From contig VFJJ01000080.1 in NCBI GenBank assembly GCA_009886115.1, forward strand, positions 1 to 40,507: a stretch of DNA of 40,507 nucleotides, given 5' to 3'. This DNA is from Actinomycetota bacterium (GTDB lineage Bacteria > Actinomycetota > Acidimicrobiia > IMCC26256 > VFJJ01). Numbering within the stretch: position 1 is the first letter of the stretch; each line of letters opens with the position of its first letter. A model generated the notes under the pieces. It was not told the origin of the DNA. It made no database searches and saw only the letters and a program-made list of their open reading frames with translations. Made by a program: the position numbers and the translations under genes. Positions 15,833-23,115 of the stretch are shown here, in pieces.

Positions 15833-16654
15833 ATGGGACGGGTTTCGGGGAAGGTCGCCATCGTCACGGGCGGAGGCTCGGGGATCGGACGGGCCACCTG
15901 CGAGCTGTTCGCCCGAGAGGGCGCCGCCGTCGCGGTCGCCGACATCGATGAAGCCGCGGCCAAGGAGGTGGCCGATGGGATCGTCGCTGCAGGAGGTCGA
16001 GCACTGGCGGTCACGGTCGACGTCGGCTCCGAGGAATCGGTTGCCGCTATGGTGGCCACGACCGTGGAGGCCTTCGGGGCGTTGAACATCCTGTTCAACA
16101 ACGCGGCCGACACCAGCATGCACATGATGGTGAACGACGGACCGGTCCACACCATGGACGTCGACATCTGGGACCACGCGATGCGCGTCGACCTGCGCGG
16201 CGTGATGCTCGGCTGCAAGCACGCCATACCTCACATGATCGCGGGAGGGGGCGGGTCGATCGTCAACACGTCGTCGAACCAGTCCCTGGCCGGCGACATG
16301 AGCCAAACCGCCTACGCCGCGGCCAAGGCCGGTATCAACACGCTGTCGATGTCAGTGGCCACCGCGTACGGTCGCCAGGGGATCCGCTGCAACGTGGTCT
16401 CACCCGGGTTGATCTGGACACCCGCGTCGCAGCGGGCGTGCCCACAGGAAATCGTCGACGAGATCGTCAAGCACAGCTTGGTTCCCCGGGTGGGCCGACC
16501 CGACGACCTGGCCTTCACCGTGCTGTTCCTGGCCTCAGACGAGTCGTCGTACATCACCGGCCACGTCATCAAGGTCGATGGCGGCCAGCTCGCGCACCTC
16601 CCCCACTACGCGTTCATGAACGAGTCCGGCATGAAGACCACCCACCAGGAGTGA
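15833..16654 (+). CDS. SDR family oxidoreductase, second gene of the operon
   Basis: A 273-residue classical SDR starting at ATG 15833, three bases after the previous stop, with GGGAGGATG as ribosome binding site. It has TGGGSGIG near residues 13-20, VADID (NAD preference), LFNNAADTSMHM, VNTSSNQSLAGD and the catalytic Y161/K165 (TAYAAAKAG), ending ITGHVIKVDGG. It shares long stretches with the preceding SDR, including GCKHAIPHM and QGIRCN, but carries its own substrate-loop residues. Two paralogues side by side suggest successive or stereo-specific oxidations of one scaffold. Confidence 0.9.
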   Translation: MGRVSGKVAIVTGGGSGIGRATCELFAREGAAVAVADIDEAAAKEVADGIVAAGGRALAVTVDVGSEESVAAMVATTVEAFGALNILFNNAADTSMHMMVNDGPVHTMDVDIWDHAMRVDLRGVMLGCKHAIPHMIAGGGGSIVNTSSNQSLAGDMSQTAYAAAKAGINTLSMSVATAYGRQGIRCNVVSPGLIWTPASQRACPQEIVDEIVKHSLVPRVGRPDDLAFTVLFLASDESSYITGHVIKVDGGQLAHLPHYAFMNESGMKTTHQE

Positions 16655-16656
16655 AC

Positions 16657-18345
16657 GTGACATCGAGAACCGGTGCGACGGGCCCCGTCCGGGAGGTCGT
16701 CCTCCGGGGCGCGTCCGTGGTCGACGGAACGGGGGGACCGGCCCGCCAGGTCGACGTGCACGTCGGGCACGACGGCCGCATCGCAAGGGTCGAGCCCGGC
16801 CTCACCGTTGCCGGCGCGCAGACCGTCGACCTCGGCGGGCTCGTGCTGGCTCCGGGCTTCATCGACCCGCACACCCACTACGACGCCCAGGTGCTCTGGG
16901 ACCCCGATCTCTCGCCGTCGTCGTGGCACGGCATCACCACGGTGATCATGGGGAACTGCGGGTTCGGGGTCGCACCGTGCCGACCCTCGGGGCGCGACAC
17001 CATCATGCGGACGCTCGAGAACGTCGAGGGCATGCCCCTGGCCGCCCTCGAAGCCGGTATCCCTTGGGACTTCGAGAGCTTTCCCGAGTATCTCGACGCC
17101 GTCGACCGTCGCCCGAAGCGGATCAACTGTGCCGTCATCGCCGGGCACACGCCGTTGCGGTTCTTCGTGATGGGCGACGATGCCACCGAGCGGGAAGCAA
17201 CGGTGGCCGAGCTTGCGGAGATGCGATCTTTACTGTCTGACTCGATGGCGGCTGGCGCCGTGGGGTTCTCGACGACACGATCGGCCGGCCACTACGGGGC
17301 CTGGGGTCGTCCGGTGCCGTCCCGGGCCGCATCGCTCGACGAGCTCTGGACGCTCTGCGGCGTCCTGGGCGAGCACGGCTGGGGAACCGTCGAGGCGGCG
17401 TGGGGGCCCGATTTCCACGTCGAGGAGGCGCCCCGCCTGGCTGCCGACATCGGCCGGCCGGTGTCGTGGGCGGCGATCATGACCCAGGCCTCGAAACCGT
17501 CGTACGCGCCAGACATCGCGGCCCGGGTGGCCGAGCTCGGCGGCGACGTGCACCCGCAGATCAGCTGCCGCCCGATCGTCGTGCAGATCGCCCTGAGTGA
17601 CCCGTTCCCGTTCGCGAACGTGCCGGCGTTCTCGGAGATACTGGCGCTCGCGCACGGCGAACGGGCATTGCTGTATGCGTCCGAATCGTGGAGGGCGCCC
17701 GCCCGGTCGTCGGTCCGCGAGCTCTGGGGCGCGATGCTCGAGACCGCGGTGGTGGCCGAGTCGGAGGTGCACCGCGATCTCGTCGACGGACCGACGTTGG
17801 GTGAGCTGGCTGCTCGTCGGGGCGTCGACACGCTCGACGCGATGGTCGACCTGGCGTTGGCCGAGGGATTGGCCACCCGTTTTCGAGTCACGATGATCAA
17901 CGACAGCGAGGACCAGATCGCGGCGTTGTTGCGCCAACCACGCCTGCTGCTCGGGCTCTCCGATGCCGGCGCCCACACCAGCCAGCTCTGTGACGCCAAC
18001 TACTCGACCTGGCTCCTGCAACGCTACGTGCGCGAGCGCGCCGACATCTCCCTCGAGCTCGCCGTCTGGAGGCTCACCGGCCACATCGCAACGGTGTACG
18101 GCCTCGCCGGTCGAGGCTTCATCGCCCCTGGGAACGTGGCCGACCTGGTGGCCTTCGACCCGGAGACCGTCGGGACCGCTCCGCTCCAACGGGTGAGAGA
18201 CTTCCCGGGCGGGGCCGACCGACTCGTCGCTCCGAGCACCGGGATCGAGCGGGTCTGGGTCGGAGGGCAACCCACCCGGCGCGATGGGCGCGAGATGGCG
18301 CTCGACGGACAGTATCCGGGGGTGCTGATACGCGGTGGTCGATGA
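16657..18345 (+). CDS. D-aminoacylase-like (N-acyl-D-amino-acid deacylase) amidohydrolase
   Basis: From GTG 16657 the protein is 562 residues and follows the D-aminoacylase/dihydroorotase plan. A small beta-sandwich (VVLRGASVVDGTGGPARQVDV) leads into LAPGFIDPHTHYDAQ with metal ligands H72 and H74. Next comes TTVIMGNCGFGVAPC with the conserved cysteine C101. Later motifs include INCAVIAGHTPLR and LGLSDAGAHTSQLCD with the catalytic aspartate. Family members act on N-acyl-D-amino acids, but close relatives in catabolic operons probably hydrolyse other amides or cyclic esters. The GTG is preferred because GGAG lies at the right distance; it starts just after the SDR stop. Its end overlaps the P450 by four bases. 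Confidence 0.85.
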   Translation: MTSRTGATGPVREVVLRGASVVDGTGGPARQVDVHVGHDGRIARVEPGLTVAGAQTVDLGGLVLAPGFIDPHTHYDAQVLWDPDLSPSSWHGITTVIMGNCGFGVAPCRPSGRDTIMRTLENVEGMPLAALEAGIPWDFESFPEYLDAVDRRPKRINCAVIAGHTPLRFFVMGDDATEREATVAELAEMRSLLSDSMAAGAVGFSTTRSAGHYGAWGRPVPSRAASLDELWTLCGVLGEHGWGTVEAAWGPDFHVEEAPRLAADIGRPVSWAAIMTQASKPSYAPDIAARVAELGGDVHPQISCRPIVVQIALSDPFPFANVPAFSEILALAHGERALLYASESWRAPARSSVRELWGAMLETAVVAESEVHRDLVDGPTLGELAARRGVDTLDAMVDLALAEGLATRFRVTMINDSEDQIAALLRQPRLLLGLSDAGAHTSQLCDANYSTWLLQRYVRERADISLELAVWRLTGHIATVYGLAGRGFIAPGNVADLVAFDPETVGTAPLQRVRDFPGGADRLVAPSTGIERVWVGGQPTRRDGREMALDGQYPGVLIRGGR

Positions 18346-19562
18346 CCCATTGCGACGGCCATCCTCGGGAGCATGACTTGACCCTCAATTGGGACCCGTT
18401 CGACACGGAGATCGACACCGACCCGTACCCCGTGTGGAAGCGACTGCGCGACGAGCAGCCGCTGTACCGCAACGACGAGTACGACTTCTGGGCGCTGAGC
18501 CGATACGACGACGTGGCCGCGGCCCACCGGAGCCCGGTGGTGTTCAGCTCGGCGCACGGCACCGTGCTCGAGATCATGTCGCCCACTCCCTATCCGCCAG
18601 GCAACATCATCTTCCAGGACCCGCCGGGCCACACGACCCTGCGAGCGCTCGTGTCGAGGGCGTTCACCCCTCGACGGGTCTCGGGGCTCGAGGATCGCAT
18701 CCGCGAGCTGTGCGCCGAGCTGCTCGATCCGCTCGCCGGCTCGAGAGGATTCGACTTCATCACCGACTTCGCCCAACAGCTCCCGTCGCTGGTGATCTCC
18801 GCTCTGCTCGGTGTCCCCGACGGCGACCGCGAGGAGGTGCGCCACCACATCGATCTGGTCTTCCACATCGAGCCCGGCAAGGGCATGATCAACGACACGT
18901 CGTTCGGAGCCCAGATCTGGCTCCACGGGTACCTGTCGACGCTCCTGGCCGAGCGGCGACGATCCCCGGCCGACGATCTGCTCAGCGGCCTGGTCCAGGC
19001 CGAGATCACCGACGACGACGGCCGGCAGCGTCGCCTGACCGACGACGAAGCGGCCGGGTTCGCCAACCTGCTCGTCAGCGCCGGAACCGAGACCGTGGCG
19101 CGGCTGCTCGGATGGGCCTGCGTCGTGCTGGGAGCGCATCCCGAGCAACGCGCCCAGCTCGCCGACGATCCCGGCCTGGTGCCCGGCGCGGTCGAGGAGC
19201 TGCTGCGCTTCGAGCCGCCGTCGCCCGTCCAGGGTCGGTGGCTGACCGAGCCCGCCGAGGTGCAGGGCACCGTGTTGCCCCCCGGCTCTCGCGTGCTGCT
19301 CCTGACAGGCGCCGCGGGGCGTGACGAGCGGGCGTACGCCGATCCCGACCGCTTCGACATCCACCGGCCACAAGGCCAGCACGTGTCGCTCGGCCTCGGG
19401 ATCCACTTCTGCCTCGGCGCGGCGCTGGCCCGCATGGAGGGCCGTATAGGAATCGAGGAGGTCCTGTCCCGTTTTCCGCGCTGGGAGGTCGATATCGACC
19501 GAGCCGTCCTCCAGCACACGAGCACGGTGCGCGGCTACTCCTCGATACCTGTCCGAATCTGA
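18342..19562 (+). CDS. Cytochrome P450
   Basis: The 406-residue soluble bacterial P450 hydroxylates an unknown substrate and needs a ferredoxin partner. It shows FQDPPGHTTLRALVSRAFTPR (C-helix), the I-helix LLVSAGTETVARLL, the K-helix ExxR in AVEELLRFEPP, and the haem-binding SLGLGIHFCLGAALARME with C357. The oxygen-activating position reads AGTET, normal for class I P450s. It overlaps the upstream amidohydrolase by ATGA, so translation is coupled and a common pathway is likely. No ferredoxin or reductase gene is adjacent. Confidence 0.94.
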   Translation: MTHCDGHPREHDLTLNWDPFDTEIDTDPYPVWKRLRDEQPLYRNDEYDFWALSRYDDVAAAHRSPVVFSSAHGTVLEIMSPTPYPPGNIIFQDPPGHTTLRALVSRAFTPRRVSGLEDRIRELCAELLDPLAGSRGFDFITDFAQQLPSLVISALLGVPDGDREEVRHHIDLVFHIEPGKGMINDTSFGAQIWLHGYLSTLLAERRRSPADDLLSGLVQAEITDDDGRQRRLTDDEAAGFANLLVSAGTETVARLLGWACVVLGAHPEQRAQLADDPGLVPGAVEELLRFEPPSPVQGRWLTEPAEVQGTVLPPGSRVLLLTGAAGRDERAYADPDRFDIHRPQGQHVSLGLGIHFCLGAALARMEGRIGIEEVLSRFPRWEVDIDRAVLQHTSTVRGYSSIPVRI

Positions 19563-19620
19563 GAGCTCGTCGAAGGGGCCGGGATGCCTCACCTCGGGCG
19601 GCGGGGGTCGCTGGTCGAGC

Positions 19621-19836
19621 GGCCCCGACCATCTCGCGTATGGCGAGGAATTCTCGGGCTACGGGATCGCCGAAACCGATCTCCACCTCGAAGCGTACGA
19701 GGTCCTCGCCCTCGACGATCTGGCGGTCCATCTCATGGCCGCGGAGCTCGGCGACCGGGAGGGTCGGCAGGAGCGGGCCGTCGGGTCGACAGAGGACCCG
19801 TCGACCCTCGTCCGCCGAGCCGTGTCGACCCTGTAG
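19621..19836 (+). pseudogene. Start-less C-terminal gene fragment, unrecognised
   Basis: The stretch from the P450 stop to 19862 has no intact gene. One plus frame, 19621 to the TAG at 19834-19836, reads like real protein (GYGIAETDLHLEAYEVLAL, DDLAVHLMAAELGDREG), with strong G/C bias at third positions. There is no ATG/GTG/TTG start upstream in frame before the P450. I do not recognise the family. It may be the tail of a gene lost upstream, or a chance open frame. Confidence 0.3.
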
Positions 19837-19862
19837 GGTGCCCGTTGACGAAGGGAAACACC

Positions 19863-19979
19863 ATGCCGAGCAAGACCCCCCAAAAGCCCAACTCCGCCAA
19901 GAAGGCGGAGAAGACCCTCAAAGAGAAGCGTCAGGACAAGAAGGCCAAGTCCGAGGCCAAGAAGGGCTTGGGGATCTAG
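19863..19979 (+). CDS. Small lysine-rich disordered protein (38 aa)
   Basis: ATG 19863 to TAG 19979 encodes 38 residues, beginning MPSKTPQKPNSAKKAEKTLK and ending KKGLGI, with 13 lysines and almost no hydrophobic residues. GAAGGGA lies nine bases upstream as a ribosome binding site. Proteins of this composition (PQKP..KK..KTLKEKR..KKAK) recur as small hypotheticals in actinobacteria. It may bind nucleic acid or ribosomes, but no function is established. Its lysine codons are nearly all AAG, as expected for highly biased genes. Confidence 0.72.
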   Translation: MPSKTPQKPNSAKKAEKTLKEKRQDKKAKSEAKKGLGI

Positions 19980-20084
19980 TACCTCCCGGCGGTCCCACGA
20001 TGACCGCTGATCTCGGCGGCACCTTGCGGCACCTGGCATCGGCGCCGACGGCGCGCGCCACGGCTCCATCGTGCGCTCGTGGCT

Positions 20085-20862
20085 TCACGCGTCGGGCACC
20101 CCGAGCCGCCGGTAGCGCCCGTACAGACGACCCAGCTGCATCCTGCGGTCGGCTGTGAACTCGGCGTGATCGATATCGATCCACGATGGGTCAGCTGACG
20201 GCGCCCGACGCGTGCGTCCCTGACGCGCCACGAGCGAAGCCACTGCGGGTTTGGGCGATCCGTCAGCCCGCCAGAGTCCGAACGTGCGCTCGTGGACCGC
20301 CTCGTCGAACGGTGATCGGTCGTGGAGCGTCGTGGCGTAGTCGGTGAAGCACCAGAGCAAGGCTCCGATGCACCCGACCTCGAGCACGTTGTCGAGGACC
20401 GCCGCGGTGTACCCGGCTGCTGCGGACTCGTCGACGAGCATCGGGTGCGCAGCCGTGTCCTCCGATGCGGTGGGGAGCCCGAACTCCTCGAAGAGGACGG
20501 GCGCACCGCCGGCGAGCCAGCTCGTCACGAGGGCCAGGAACGGGACGAGATGAGGATCGGTCGGTCCACTGGCCCAGTCGGCGTAGATCGGGTACCCGTG
20601 CATGCACACGAGATCGCACCACCGGGCCGCCTCAGCCGGGCCGATGAGACGGTCCTCCTCGAGGTCCTCCATGTGGATCCCGATCGTGACCGGGCGCCCG
20701 GGGTCTCCAGCTCGGAGCGCGCCCGTCATGACCTCCAACCACCGCTCGGCCGACTCCTTGTCGGGGGGAAGCGTGCAGTTGGAGTTCTCGTTGCCCAGGT
20801 CCCATGTCCACACCGCCGGATGACCGCTGAGGACGTTGGCCGCAGCGGTTTGGCTGTGCGAC
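20085..20862 (-). pseudogene. C-terminal remnant of a GH5-like glycoside hydrolase
   Basis: The minus frame from about 20862 to the stop at 20085 reads HPAVWTWDLGNENSN, with the acid/base glutamate in an NE pair, then VTIGIHMEDLEEDR, DLVCMHGYPIYADW and VLFEEFGLPT, whose glutamate fits the nucleophile of GH5/clan-A enzymes. It ends with a plausible natural tail (LGRLYGRYRRLG). The N-terminal part of the barrel, expected to be 100 residues or more, is absent. Upstream of about 20862 the same frame turns into antisense of the glycosyltransferase fragment. Both catalytic positions survive, but the fold should be incomplete, so I call it a pseudogene. Confidence 0.6.
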
Positions 20863-20877
20863 ATCGAGACACGACAC

Positions 20878-21228
20878 GGGCATTTTTCTGTGACACCGGT
20901 CGGCGGGTGGACGCTCGGTGAAGCCCGTCCCGGGTTCGACCAACAGCCCATCGAGGTCGCCGCGCTCGCCGACGCCTTTGCCAGCGCTTTCGACGTGACC
21001 GGTGACCCGCGCTGGGTACGACACGTCGAGCGCGCCCAGGCCTGGTTCCTCGGTGAAAACGACGTCGGTACACCGCTGTTCGATCCTGCGACCGGTGGCG
21101 GTTGCGACGGCCTCGAAAGGAACGGCGCCAACCGCAATCAAGGTGCCGAGTCGACGCTGGCACTGGTGTCGACCTTCCAGCAGGCTCGGAGACTCCGTGA
21201 TCCGCACGGTGGTGACGAGGGTGGATGA
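20878..21228 (+). pseudogene. C-terminal remnant of a glycosyltransferase linked to GH130 loci
   Basis: The plus frame from about 20878 to TGA 21228 reads GHFSVTPVGGWTLGE, then FDQQPIEVAALADAFASAF, RWVRHVERAQAWFLGENDVG, FDPATGGGCDGL and NQGAESTLALVSTFQQARRL. This pattern is the C-terminal helical region that follows the GT4 domain in glycosyltransferases encoded next to GH130 genes. The entire GT domain, several hundred residues, is missing, and the fragment abuts the GH5-like remnant head to head. It is followed 19 bases later by the GH130 remnant, keeping the expected gene order. Confidence 0.55.
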
Positions 21229-21247
21229 TCTCGTTGCTCGACACGCC

Positions 21248-22133
21248 ATGCTCGGGGTGAGAACCTCGCCGCACACAATCCGGGCCGATCCCCGGCGGGT
21301 CCTGGCCAAGCTGTTCGTCGCCGGCGACGAGATGATGGCCGGCGGAGAATCGCGAGCGACCCTCGTCATCAACCGAGTGCTGGCGCTCTCGGAGTCCGAG
21401 GTCGCGACGGCACTCGACGAGGTGACCGAGGCCTTCTCGAGCCGGCACCGAGATCTCCACGTTCTGTTCGATCAGCATTTCTCGGTCGTAGCCCATCGGC
21501 TGTCGAAGGGTGTCGAGCATCGAGTTCAGGACTGGAGAGATCGGTCCGGGAGGGACCCTCACGCTCGACGATCCCGGGCCCTATCTCGTGGCGGGCACCC
21601 CGGTCGAACCGGTGTTCGATCGCGCACTCTTTCAGCGGGCGCTCGACGAGCTGGCGGCACACAGCGAGGACACGGCGTTCGTCATCGAGACGCTCCCCCG
21701 AACCTTCGGCCGTGTCGAGCTCGATCAGGTGCTGGCGCTCTTGCGCTCCCACCAGGTCACCCGGCCGTCGGCACTCCTGACGACCGCGCACGAGCCGTGG
21801 GAGCTGATCCAGATCGGCAATTGCGGATCACCCATCGAAACGCCCGAAGGCTGGCTCGTGCTCACACACGGGGTGGGTCCGATGCGGGTGTATTCGATGG
21901 GTGCCGTGCTGCTCGACCTCCACGATCCGTGTCGGGTCATCGGCCGGCTGCCACGGCCGTGGCTCACCCCGACCGGGGCCGAGCGCGACGGCTACGTGCC
22001 CAATGTCGTTTACTCGTGCGGTGCGCTGGTCCACGATGACACGTTGGTGGTGCCCTACGGGAGCAGCGACGCCGCGGTCGGCATTGCCTACGTGGCCCTT
22101 CCCGAGCTCCTGGCTGCACTACGCGCCAACTGA
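21248..22133 (+). pseudogene. GH130 family glycosidase/phosphorylase with internal deletions
   Basis: The start at 21248 opens a typical GH130 N-terminus (IRADPRRVLAKLFVAGDE, then ALSESEVATALDEV and HFSVVAHRL). Near 21508 the protein shifts frame into SSIEFRTGEIGPGGTLTLDD, which in intact relatives lies some 50 residues further on. After LLRSHQVTR (about 21766) it jumps to WELIQIGNCGSPIETPEGW, skipping the central blades that hold the catalytic aspartate. The C-terminus (VLTHGVGPMRVYSMGAVLLD, YVPNVVYSCGALVHDDTLVVPYG) is clean. Two deletions and a frameshift make the product inactive. GH130 enzymes act on beta-mannosides. Confidence 0.68.
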
Positions 22134-22209
22134 CGTTGCCCCGGGCCGTGCCCCGCTCGGATACCGTCATCGCTCCAGCGTGGCGGCGGCCGCGAACCGA
22201 GGAGGTGTC

Positions 22210-23058
22210 GTGTCTTCGAGCCATGTTCTGACGCTCACGTGTCCCGACCGCCCAGGCATCGTGCACGCCGTGTGCGCCGCGCTCCTCGAGGTGGGCGGCA
22301 ACATCGTCGAGAACGCTCAGTTCGGCGATGTCGACACGTCCACGTTCTGCATGCGGACGGTGTTCGATGCCGACACCGAGGATCCGACCGTGATCACCGC
22401 CGCGATCCGCCGACACCTCGCCGATCCCGGAGCATCGCTACGCGTTCGCTCGACAGGGCACCGCCCTCGCATCCTCGTCATGGTTTCGAAGTACGACCAT
22501 TGCCTGGTCGATCTGCTGTACCGCTGGCGGAGCGGCTCGGTGCCCGTCGAGCTCTCGGCCGTGGTCTCGAACCACGACGACTGCCGCGGGCTGGTCGAGA
22601 GTCATGGCATCACCTACCACCATCTCCCGGTCACAGCGGCGACCAAGGCCATACAGGAGGGCGCTGTCTTGCAGCTGGTCAACGACATGGGGATCGAGCT
22701 GGTCGTGTTGGCTCGCTACATGCAGATCCTGAGCAACGACCTGTGCTCCCGGCTCGCGGGCCGAGCCATCAACATCCACCACTCGTTCCTTCCCGGGTTC
22801 AAGGGGGCTCGGCCCTATCACCAAGCGCACGATCGCGGTGTCAAGCTCGTGGGGGCAACCGCGCATTTCGTGACTGCCGATCTCGACGAAGGGCCCATCA
22901 TCGACCAGGACGTCGTCCGGGTCGACCACGCCCACACCGTCGAACAGCTCACGAGCCTGGGCCAGGACGTCGAGCGGATGGTGCTCTCGCGGGCCGTGCG
23001 GCTCTGGGCTGAGGACCGGATCCTCCTGGTGGGGCACAAGACCGTCGTCTTCCCCTGA
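22210..23058 (+). CDS. purU: Formyltetrahydrofolate deformylase
   Basis: From GTG 22210, preceded by GGAGG at 22201-22205, the protein is 282 residues. An N-terminal ACT domain (LTLTCPDRPGIVHAVCAALLEVGGNI, residues 5-30) is followed by the formyltransferase domain with LARYMQILS, INIHHSFLPGFKGARPYHQA (catalytic His in the HHS region), GATAHFVTADLDEGPIIDQD (catalytic Asp) and the tail LVGHKTVVFP. It hydrolyses 10-formyl-THF to formate and THF, balancing the one-carbon pool. It is complete and monocistronic, convergent with the molybdenum hydroxylase operon. Confidence 0.95.
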   Translation: MSSSHVLTLTCPDRPGIVHAVCAALLEVGGNIVENAQFGDVDTSTFCMRTVFDADTEDPTVITAAIRRHLADPGASLRVRSTGHRPRILVMVSKYDHCLVDLLYRWRSGSVPVELSAVVSNHDDCRGLVESHGITYHHLPVTAATKAIQEGAVLQLVNDMGIELVVLARYMQILSNDLCSRLAGRAINIHHSFLPGFKGARPYHQAHDRGVKLVGATAHFVTADLDEGPIIDQDVVRVDHAHTVEQLTSLGQDVERMVLSRAVRLWAEDRILLVGHKTVVFP

Positions 23059-23067
23059 TGCGTCGAG

Positions 23068-23091
23068 CCTGATGCCGCGCGGGGCCTCAGG
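23068..23091. terminator. Hairpin between convergent purU and CoxL-type genes
   Basis: CCTGA (23068-23072) pairs with TCAGG (23087-23091), with GCC/GGC pairing inside. It begins 10 bases after the purU stop and 25 bases before the end of the opposing gene. It has no T-run on either strand, and lies where a bidirectional terminator is expected. Confidence 0.4.
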
Positions 23092-23115
23092 GAAACGCGC
23101 GCCGACGTGACGCTG

